Origin: Polaromonas sp047303325 | Lineage (GTDB): Bacteria > Pseudomonadota > Gammaproteobacteria > Burkholderiales > Burkholderiaceae_C | Assembly (NCBI RefSeq): GCF_047303325.1 | Contig: NZ_JBKBEX010000016.1 | Span: 52,868 to 116,867, forward strand | Reading direction: 5' to 3' | DNA: 64,000 nt | Part shown: in pieces, positions 7,220-13,749 of the stretch | How positions within the stretch are numbered: position 1 is the stretch's first letter | Layout of the letters: each line of letters begins with the position of its first letter | Position numbers and translations under genes: made by a program | The notes under the pieces: generated by a model | What the model saw: the letters and a program-made list of their open reading frames with translations, nothing else | Database searches by the model: none | Told to the model about the DNA's origin: nothing

Positions 7220-8968
7220 CTACCGAGGCAAAAACAAAACCCAATAAATCAACAAAACATTCACCACAACACTAACCGCCAACAGCAACTTCCACAGCAT
7301 CACCGGATCCCGCTCAATCAAGGGCGTCCCCTGCGGCGCAGTCAGCGGCCGCGAAGCACCCCGCTCCAGCGCCAGCAGCAGTTCCTCGGCGGTTTCAAAG
7401 CGGCGGCGCTTGTCGCGGGACACAGCCTTGAGCACCACGTGGTCCAGCCAGATCGGCACCTCGGGGTTGATGCGGCTGGGCGCCACCGGGTCGCGGTAAT
7501 AGCGGCCGGCCTGGTAAGGCAGCACCTCGCCGTAGGGCAGCCTGGCGGTCAGCAACTGGTACAGGGTGACGCCCAGCGCGAACAGGTCGCTTTGCGCGTC
7601 GGGTAATTCCTCGGGCCCGTCGCTGCCTGTGGCGCTGAAGCCCCATTGCTCGGGATTGATGAAGCTGGGGGTGCCGGCGTGCAGCTTGCGCATGGCTTCG
7701 GGCTCGCGTCCGCTGAGGGCTACGCCCAGGTCCAGCAGGCGCAGCACGCCGTCTTCGCCCTGGTGCAGGTTGGCGGGCTTGATGTCGCGGTGGATCACGC
7801 ACTGGCGATGCAGCCGGCCCAGCGCGCGCGCCGCCTGGGTGGCCGCGCCCAGCACCTGTTCCACGCTGAATTTGTGGCCGCGTTCCAGCAGCAGCTGCAG
7901 CGTCTCGCCGCTGTGCCAGTCGTACAGCAGGTAAAAAGCGCTGCGCTCCTGCCCGGCCGGCGGGCTTTCGTGAAGCCTCACCAGGTGCCCCGCCGCCGGG
8001 CCCGACTGCATGCGCAGGGCCAGCCAGGCCTCGTGCGCCAGCATGGCGCGCTCCTCGCCATCGTGGGACCTCGCGGGGTTCAGGGCCTTGAGGGCGTAAA
8101 GCACCCGCGTGGCCGGGTCACGCACCTGGTACAGCACATGGATGTCGTTGTCGGCCACTTTCGCGGTCACCACCAGGCCGTCGATCACATCGCCGACCTT
8201 GAGCCTGGGCGGCACCGGCAAGGTCTGCGCAATGCGGCTCACGTCCTGCAGGGTGGCGTCGAGCAGGCCGCGCACGCGCACCACGACCGCCGTCAGGTTG
8301 TCATTGCTGCCGGCGGCCAGGGCGGCGTCGACCAGGCCCTGGCTGGCCAGCTGGGAGCCGCCCTCCTCCTGCAGGCCGGCAAAGTCCCGCAGCCGCGCAT
8401 CGCGCAGCACGCCGTGCACGCCGTCGGTGACCAGCACAAACACATCGCCCACTTGCAGGTCGCCCTGCATGTAGTCGACCACCACATGGTCTTCGGCGCC
8501 CACCGAGCGCAGCAGCTGGTGCCTGAAGTCGGGATGGTTGACGGCATGGTCATGCGTGAGTTGCTGCAGCGTGCCGCCGCGCAGCAGGTAAGCCCGTGAA
8601 TCGCCCACATGCGCCAGGGTGTAGGACTGCCCGCGCAGCACCAGCGCCGTGAGGGTGGTCAGGCCCACGGCCGGCTGGCGCCGGCGATTGATGCCGGCCA
8701 GCCAGGCGTTCTGCGCGCCGATGATGCGGTCCAGCGCCACCGTGGTGTCCCAGGTTTCGGGGGTGCCGTAGTAGTCGCGGACCAGGCTGGTGACCGTGGT
8801 TTGCGCCGCTTCCCGGCCCATGCCGCCGGTGCTCACGCCATCGGCCACCGCCACGATGGAGCCCATGCCCTCCTGCCCCGGCTCGGGCAGCATGGCCGCG
8901 CAGAAATCTTCGTTGCTGTTTTTGCGGCCCGCCAGCGTGGCGAAGCCAATGTCCAGATCAAATGCCAT
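7220..8968 (-). CDS. Bifunctional PP2C phosphatase / Ser-Thr protein kinase, membrane-anchored
   Basis: 582 residues. The N-terminal PP2C domain (about 1-240) has 'RKNSNEDF', 'VADGVSTGGMG', 'HVGDSRAYLL', 'LVTDGVHG' and 'GSNDNLTAVVV', giving the metal-binding acidic residues. The kinase domain (about 260-545) has the ATP-anchoring Lys in 'VLYALKALNP', the catalytic loop 'VIHRDIKPANLHQ' and 'LLDLGVA' in place of DFG. A C-terminal helix (about 558-578) would anchor it in the membrane with both domains in the cytoplasm. It is 66 bp downstream of the ANTAR regulator on the same strand. Such fusions occur in nitrate-assimilation loci of other Proteobacteria; the substrate is unknown. Confidence 0.9.
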   Translation of the reverse strand: MAFDLDIGFATLAGRKNSNEDFCAAMLPEPGQEGMGSIVAVADGVSTGGMGREAAQTTVTSLVRDYYGTPETWDTTVALDRIIGAQNAWLAGINRRRQPAVGLTTLTALVLRGQSYTLAHVGDSRAYLLRGGTLQQLTHDHAVNHPDFRHQLLRSVGAEDHVVVDYMQGDLQVGDVFVLVTDGVHGVLRDARLRDFAGLQEEGGSQLASQGLVDAALAAGSNDNLTAVVVRVRGLLDATLQDVSRIAQTLPVPPRLKVGDVIDGLVVTAKVADNDIHVLYQVRDPATRVLYALKALNPARSHDGEERAMLAHEAWLALRMQSGPAAGHLVRLHESPPAGQERSAFYLLYDWHSGETLQLLLERGHKFSVEQVLGAATQAARALGRLHRQCVIHRDIKPANLHQGEDGVLRLLDLGVALSGREPEAMRKLHAGTPSFINPEQWGFSATGSDGPEELPDAQSDLFALGVTLYQLLTARLPYGEVLPYQAGRYYRDPVAPSRINPEVPIWLDHVVLKAVSRDKRRRFETAEELLLALERGASRPLTAPQGTPLIERDPVMLWKLLLAVSVVVNVLLIYWVLFLPR

Positions 8969-9033
8969 GCACCAATGTAAGCAAGTTCAATGCCCGTTAT
9001 TGGTGCATTGCAACAATGCACCGGCCTGGCGCC

Positions 9034-10317
9034 CTAACCGACGAGCATCTGCATGCTGCGCTCGTACTGCACCGAGAGCTGCTCGAACACGTCCAGCAGG
9101 TCCTCGCTGGCGGTGGCCAGGCCTTCCAGGCGCCTGGCATCCTTGCTTTTGGCAATGCCCGCGGCGCCGGCGCGCATCTGCGCCCAGCCCGCGGCGGCCT
9201 TGTCCAGGGATTCGCGGATTTCCTTGCTGGTCAGCGGGATGTCGTTGAGGTATTGCAGCGCCTTCTCAAAAGCCGCCTGCGACTCCGCCATGCCCACTTC
9301 GCTGCGCTGTGAGGCCGTGCCGCCCAGAACCTGCAGCAAGGCGTATTTCGCGAAGCGCTGGCTCAGCATGCGCTGGCGGCCGGCCAGGTTGAGCATCTGC
9401 AGCGGCGGCATGGCACCGGCGCTTTCGAGGATGGCGGTCATGCGCTCGGCTTCCTGCAGCAGCAGCTCGGCGAGCTCGTCCAGGTGCGCCATCTCGCCAG
9501 CCGCCCGGCTTTCCTCCAGGGCGGGCTTCAGCCGCGCCCAGGTCAGGCTCACCTGCCCCAGCAGGTCGCCAAAAGTGGGCTTGGACAGGCTTTTGCCAAG
9601 GGCGGCGATATTGGCGTCTATGCGCTGCACCGACTCCGCGAGCAACTGTGCCACGCGCTCGGGCTGCACGCCCGCCAGCCGCAGCAGCGCCAGCTTGACC
9701 AGGCGCTGCGACAGCATGCGCAGCTGGCCCGAGCGGTTGACGTCTTCGGCAAAACGCGCCGAATGGATGATGTGCTGCGACACCTGGCCCAGACGCTGGT
9801 TGGTGTGCATGGAGGCGGTGCGCAGAATCTGGAAGGCATCGTCGTCGGACATCTGGCGAGCGCGCATCAGGATGCCTTTGGCTCGGTCCACCACCTTGCG
9901 CTCTTCGAGGCGGCCGGCGATGTCCCGCATCTCGCCCTGCAGGGCCTGCTCACGCTTGAAGCGCGCCTGGGCCAGGTGGATCAGCGGCCGCAGGCGCTGC
10001 GGGCTGTAGCCGTTGACCACATAGGCATGCACACCCACCTCGGTGGCGCGCGTGATTTTTTCCGCATCGCTGTCGCTGGTGAACACCATGACAGGGCAAG
10101 GCGCGGTCTCGCTGACCACCTGCAAGAGCTTGAACAGGGCCTCATCGGGCAGCGCATCGTGGCAAACCAGCACGTCGGGCGCCTGGCGCAGCACTTCCTG
10201 CACCAGTTTGCTGCGCTCATGGAACACCCCCAGGACCTGGATGCCGGCCGCTTCAAGGTCGGAGACCAGGGGGTTGGCGCCGGCGGGGCCGTTCAGGTTT
10301 ACCAATGCGGAAGTCAT
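9034..10317 (-). CDS. ANTAR-domain nitrate regulator with PilJ/NarX-type sensor region (NasT-like)
   Basis: 427 residues from the ATG at 10317. An earlier in-frame start at 10434 would overlap the nirB promoter and is disfavoured. Residues 1-115 resemble a receiver domain, but the phospho-acceptor position reads His53-Asp54 in 'VCHDALP' and the invariant Lys is Asn102 in 'YVVNGYSP', so classical phosphorylation looks lost. Residues ~126-185 are an ANTAR RNA-binding domain ('RLEERKVVDRAKGILM', 'DDDAFQILRTASM'). Residues ~190-425 are helical with two P-box-like motifs, 'VNRSGQLRMLSQRL' (193-206) and 'LNLAGRQRMLSQRF' (309-322). It is divergent from nirB, whose leader carries ANTAR-type hairpins. 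Confidence 0.85.
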   Translation of the reverse strand: MTSALVNLNGPAGANPLVSDLEAAGIQVLGVFHERSKLVQEVLRQAPDVLVCHDALPDEALFKLLQVVSETAPCPVMVFTSDSDAEKITRATEVGVHAYVVNGYSPQRLRPLIHLAQARFKREQALQGEMRDIAGRLEERKVVDRAKGILMRARQMSDDDAFQILRTASMHTNQRLGQVSQHIIHSARFAEDVNRSGQLRMLSQRLVKLALLRLAGVQPERVAQLLAESVQRIDANIAALGKSLSKPTFGDLLGQVSLTWARLKPALEESRAAGEMAHLDELAELLLQEAERMTAILESAGAMPPLQMLNLAGRQRMLSQRFAKYALLQVLGGTASQRSEVGMAESQAAFEKALQYLNDIPLTSKEIRESLDKAAAGWAQMRAGAAGIAKSKDARRLEGLATASEDLLDVFEQLSVQYERSMQMLVG

Positions 10318-10417
10318 ACAAATCAATAGCTTGGGAGGGAAATAAGGCTGGTCAGGATGCAAGTCGCGCGCCACGCGCAGGCTGCGGATTCCGGGCACGG
10401 CTTGCAGGCCAATGATA

Positions 10418-10433
10418 TGGCACAAGTTTTGCA
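10418..10433 (+). promoter_or_regulatory. Sigma-54 promoter of the nirB operon
   Basis: TGGCACAAGTTTTGCA matches the sigma-54 consensus closely: GG at 10419-10420 and GC at 10431-10432 are ten bases apart and the -12 element is TTGCA. The predicted start is at about 10444, exactly where the first leader hairpin begins. No convincing NtrC site was found between 10318 and 10417; one may lie inside the divergent gene. Confidence 0.75.
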
Positions 10434-10443
10434 TCAGCTATCG

Positions 10444-10508
10444 CGGGCGTAACGACGCGCCCGACCTTAGCGAATGCACTGCGGGTCCTGCGCACAACGA
10501 CGTGCGTA
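10444..10508 (+). promoter_or_regulatory. ANTAR-target dual-hairpin leader RNA of nirB
   Basis: Hairpin P1 is CGGGCGT / GCGCCCG (10444-10463, one G-U pair) with loop AACGAC at 10451-10456. Hairpin P2 is TGCGCAC / GTGCGTA (10489-10508, one G-U pair) with the same loop AACGAC at 10496-10501. They are 25 bases apart. Known ANTAR targets are two hairpins with six-base loops having A at position 1 and G at position 4; both loops fit. The divergent gene encodes an ANTAR protein. No U-rich intrinsic terminator overlaps P2, so the output step (termination or translation) is open. Confidence 0.75.
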
Positions 10509-10523
10509 ATGGTGTGCCTCATA

Positions 10524-10556
10524 CCGGGTCTACAGCCCGGATCCCTGTTGACCGGG
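10524..10556 (+). promoter_or_regulatory. Mutually exclusive stem pair in the nirB leader
   Basis: CCGGG (10524-10528) can pair with CCCGG (10536-10540), or that same CCCGG can pair with CCGGG at 10552-10556. The second pairing ends beside the GGGAGAG ribosome site of a short reading frame starting at 10567. This is the layout of a switchable leader, but neither stem is followed by a U-tract. Confidence 0.4.
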
Positions 10557-10566
10557 AGAGAGCATC

Positions 10567-10668
10567 ATGAATTTCACCCTGTTTCCGCCAAGCCAGACCG
10601 GCTTGCACCCTCTGACAAGCCGCGTGGACGCGTGCATGCGCGACCTGCGCGGCACGGCCGTGGCATGA
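10567..10668 (+). CDS. Possible 33-residue leader peptide upstream of nirB
   Basis: An ATG preceded by GGGAGAG at a suitable distance opens a 33-codon frame ending in TGA, 40 bp before nirB. The product starts 'MNFTLFPPSQTGLHPL' and has no recognised family. It lies within the untranslated leader that carries the ANTAR-type hairpins, so its translation could couple to leader folding. It could equally be a chance frame: conservation across relatives is the deciding test. Confidence 0.3.
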   Translation: MNFTLFPPSQTGLHPLTSRVDACMRDLRGTAVA

Positions 10669-10708
10669 CGTTTGCACCTAGACACATTGAATCCCCTGGA
10701 GTAGCCCC

Positions 10709-13144
10709 ATGAAAAAATCAAAACTGGTAATGGTCGGAAACGGCATGGCCGGCGTGCGCACCCTGGAAGAGTTGCTCAAGGTCGCCCCCGACCTGTATGA
10801 CATCACGGTCTTCGGCGCCGAACCCCATCCCAACTACAACCGCATCCTGCTGTCGCCGGTGCTGGCCGGGGAGCAAACGCTGGACGAGATCGTGCTGAAC
10901 TCCTGGGACTGGTACAAGGACAACCACATCACGCTGCACGCCGGCAAAAAGGTGGTGGAAGTCGACCGCGTCAAACGCATCGTGCGCGCCGAGGACGGCA
11001 CCGAAGAGGAATACGACCGCCTGCTGATGTGCACCGGCTCCAACCCCTTCATCCTGCCGGTGCCGGGCAAGGACCTGCAAGGCGTGATCGCCTACCGCGA
11101 CATCGCCGACACCAACGCGATGATCGAAGCCTCCGAGAAATACAAGAAGGCGGTCGTCATAGGCGGCGGCCTGCTGGGCCTGGAAGCGGCCAACGGCCTG
11201 ATGCTGCGCGGCATGGAGGTCACCGTGGTGCACGTCATGCCCTGGCTGATGGAGCGCCAGCTCGACGACGTGGCGGGCAAGCTGCTGCAGAAATCGCTGG
11301 AAGACCGCGGCCTCAAGTTCCTGATCGGCGCGCAGACCCAGGAGCTCACCGGCAACGAAGAAGGCCGCGTGAAGTCCATCAAGTTCAAGGACGGCAGCGA
11401 AGTGGCCACCGACCTCGTGGTGATGGCGGTGGGCATACGCCCCAACACCCAGCTGGCCGAATCCATGCGCCTGCATTGCAACAGGGGCATCGTCGTCAAC
11501 GACACCATGCAGACCGTCACCGACGCACGCATCTACTCGGTGGGCGAGTGCGCGGCGCACCGCGGCATCGCCTACGGCCTGGTCGCGCCGCTGTTTGAAC
11601 AGGCCAAGGTCGCGGCCAACCACCTGGCGCAGTTCGGCATAGGTCGCTATTCGGGCTCGCTGACCTCCACCAAGCTCAAGGTCACGGGCATAGACCTGTT
11701 CAGCGCCGGCGAATTCATGGGCGGCGAGGGCACCGAGGAAATCGTGATGAGCGACCCCTTCGGCGGTGTCTACAAAAAGCTGGTCATCAAAGACGACAAG
11801 CTGGTCGGTGCCTGCCTCTACGGCGATACGGTGGACGGCAGCTACTACTTCAAGCTGCTGCGCGACGGCCGCAGCGTCAGCGACATCCGCGACAAGCTGA
11901 TCTTCGGCGAATCCAACCTCGGAGACGCGGGCCACGAAGGCCAGAACAAGGCCGCGCTGATGGCCGACGACGCGGAAGTCTGCGGCTGCAACGGCGTCAA
12001 CAAGGGCACGATCTGCAAGGCCATCAAGGAAAAAGGCCTGTTCACGCTCGACGAAGTGCGCAAGCACACCAAGGCCAGCGCCTCCTGCGGCTCCTGCACC
12101 GGCCTGGTCGAGCAGATCCTGATGTTCACGGCCGGCGGCGATTACTCGGCCACGCCCAAGCTCAAGGCCATGTGCGGCTGCACCGACCACGGCCACCAGG
12201 CGGTGCGCGACGCGATACGCGCCAACAAGCTGCTGTCCATTTCCGACGTCTTCAAATTCATGGAGTGGAAGACACCCAACGGCTGCGCCAGCTGCCGCCC
12301 GGCCATCAACTATTACCTGATCAGCACCTGGCCCAAACAGGCCAAGGACGACCCGCAAAGCCGCTTCATCAACGAGCGCAGCCACGCCAACATCCAGAAG
12401 GACGGCACCTACAGCGTCATTCCGCGCATGTGGGGCGGAGAGACCACGGCCAGCGAGCTGCGCCGCATTGCCGACGCGGTGGACAAGTACAAGATACCGA
12501 CCGTCAAGGTCACCGGCGGCCAGCGCATCGATTTGCTGGGCGTGAAGAAAGAGGACCTGCAAAACGTCTGGAAGGACATCGGCATGCCCTCCGGTCACGC
12601 CTATGCGAAGGCCCTGCGCACAGTGAAAACCTGCGTGGGCAGCGAATGGTGCCGCATGGGCACGCAGGACAGCACGCAGATGGGCAAGGACCTGGAGCGC
12701 GCGATGTGGCGCATGTACGCGCCGCACAAGGTGAAATTCGCCGTCAGCGGCTGCCCGCGCAACTGCGCTGAATCCGGCATCAAGGACGTCGGCATCATAG
12801 GCGTCGATTCGGGATGGGAAATGTACATCGCCGGCAACGGCGGCATCAAGACGGAAGTGGCCCACTTCTTCACCAAGCTGAAGACCGCGGCGGAGGTGCT
12901 TGAATACACCGGCGCCTTCTGCGAGCTCTACCGCCAGGAAGGCTGGTACCTGGAGCGCACGGTGCACTACGTGAACCGCGTGGGCCTGGATTACGTCAAA
13001 AAGCGCATCCTGGAAGACCACGAAGGCCGCAAGGCGCTGTGGGAACAGCTGCAGTTCGCGCTCGACGGCGAACCGGATCCCTGGTTCGACCTGAAAGAAG
13101 CGTCTGTGGACGCCCGCCAGTTCGAAAAACTCACACCCGCCTGA
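10709..13144 (+). CDS. nirB: Assimilatory nitrite reductase [NAD(P)H], large subunit
   Basis: Cytoplasmic enzyme of 811 residues reducing nitrite to ammonium. The N-terminal FAD/NAD half begins 'LVMVGNGMAGVRTLEE' and has 'AVVIGGGLLGLEAANGL' near residue 150. Two BFD-like [2Fe-2S] segments follow, with 'CGCNGVNKGTICKAI' then 'CGSCTGLV', and 'CGCTDHG' then 'CASCRP'. The siroheme/[4Fe-4S] C-terminal half has 'CVGSEWCRMGTQDS' and the signature 'SGCPRNCAESGIKDVGI'. Length is close to the family norm. GGAG lies 8 bases before the ATG. Expression is predicted to need sigma-54 and the ANTAR leader described upstream. Confidence 0.97.
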   Translation: MKKSKLVMVGNGMAGVRTLEELLKVAPDLYDITVFGAEPHPNYNRILLSPVLAGEQTLDEIVLNSWDWYKDNHITLHAGKKVVEVDRVKRIVRAEDGTEEEYDRLLMCTGSNPFILPVPGKDLQGVIAYRDIADTNAMIEASEKYKKAVVIGGGLLGLEAANGLMLRGMEVTVVHVMPWLMERQLDDVAGKLLQKSLEDRGLKFLIGAQTQELTGNEEGRVKSIKFKDGSEVATDLVVMAVGIRPNTQLAESMRLHCNRGIVVNDTMQTVTDARIYSVGECAAHRGIAYGLVAPLFEQAKVAANHLAQFGIGRYSGSLTSTKLKVTGIDLFSAGEFMGGEGTEEIVMSDPFGGVYKKLVIKDDKLVGACLYGDTVDGSYYFKLLRDGRSVSDIRDKLIFGESNLGDAGHEGQNKAALMADDAEVCGCNGVNKGTICKAIKEKGLFTLDEVRKHTKASASCGSCTGLVEQILMFTAGGDYSATPKLKAMCGCTDHGHQAVRDAIRANKLLSISDVFKFMEWKTPNGCASCRPAINYYLISTWPKQAKDDPQSRFINERSHANIQKDGTYSVIPRMWGGETTASELRRIADAVDKYKIPTVKVTGGQRIDLLGVKKEDLQNVWKDIGMPSGHAYAKALRTVKTCVGSEWCRMGTQDSTQMGKDLERAMWRMYAPHKVKFAVSGCPRNCAESGIKDVGIIGVDSGWEMYIAGNGGIKTEVAHFFTKLKTAAEVLEYTGAFCELYRQEGWYLERTVHYVNRVGLDYVKKRILEDHEGRKALWEQLQFALDGEPDPWFDLKEASVDARQFEKLTPA

Positions 13145-13180
13145 CCGGTTTCCCGTCCAAGCCTGAATTGAGAGATCACT

Positions 13181-13603
13181 ATGTCTGAATGGAAAAAAAT
13201 CTGCCTGGTCACCGACATTCCGGTGCTCGGCTCGCGCCGTGTCTCACGCGCCAAAGGTATTGATGTGGCCGTGTTCCGCAATGACCAGGACCAGGTGTTT
13301 GCACTGCTGGACCGCTGCCCGCACAAGGGCGGCCCGCTGTCGCAGGGCATTGTGTTTGGCACCAGCGTGGCCTGCCCTCTGCACAACTGGACCATAGGCC
13401 TGGCGGACGGCTGCGCCAAGCAGCCCGACGAGGGCTGCACGCCCAAGTTCAGCTGCAAGGTGGAAACGGGTCAGGTCTTCCTGGACGCCACCGAGCTGGC
13501 CACGCTGGCGCTGGATTTGCAGCCGCCCCGCGCGGGCCCTGGCGCCTCTGCGGGCGCTTTGGGCGATGAAAGCTTCGCCGTGCAGGCGCCCCACACGGCA
13601 TAA
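13181..13603 (+). CDS. nirD: Nitrite reductase [NAD(P)H], small subunit with Rieske motif
   Basis: 140 residues, partner of NirB. It keeps a full Rieske pattern, 'CPHKGGPLS' and 'CPLHNWTIGLADG' (Cys-x-His and Cys-x2-His), about residues 45-75, so a [2Fe-2S] cluster is expected, unlike NirD versions that have lost the ligands. The last ~30 residues are Ala/Pro-rich and look like a disordered tail. It follows nirB by 36 bp with a weak ribosome site and precedes the nitrate reductase gene. Confidence 0.95.
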   Translation: MSEWKKICLVTDIPVLGSRRVSRAKGIDVAVFRNDQDQVFALLDRCPHKGGPLSQGIVFGTSVACPLHNWTIGLADGCAKQPDEGCTPKFSCKVETGQVFLDATELATLALDLQPPRAGPGASAGALGDESFAVQAPHTA

Positions 13604-13626
13604 GTGAAAAGGCCGGTAACGCTTCC

Positions 13627-13749
13627 ATGACTGAAACCCGATCAACGTGCCCTTACTGCGGCGTCGGCTGCGATCTAACAGCTTGCGCTGTTGACCGCTT
13701 TGCGATGCACGACAAAGGCCGCAGCCTTGGCTTCGTCCACCATGGTTGA
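13627..13749 (+). pseudogene. Remnant copy of the nasA 5' end
   Basis: From an ATG at 13627 the frame reads 'MTETRSTCPYCGVGC' and then diverges, ending at TGA 40 codons later. The first 46 bases match the start of the intact nasA (from 13742) at 38 positions. Seven of the eight differences are silent, so both copies were once under coding selection. The frame is shifted relative to nasA. A short hairpin AACAGC-TTGC-GCTGTT lies just after the matching part. It could be translated as a short peptide, but it most likely marks a past gene replacement or rearrangement. Confidence 0.6.

Noticed and set aside
10718..13021. A 767-codon open frame antisense to nirB
   Set aside because: It mirrors nirB in high-GC coding DNA, where third-position GC keeps the opposite strand free of stops. 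It has a composition biased to Ala/Gly/His/Gln and no recognisable domain.
13691..13741. A longer nasA start at 13691
   Set aside because: It would add 17 residues before the conserved [4Fe-4S] motif, overlaps the remnant start region and has no ribosome site.
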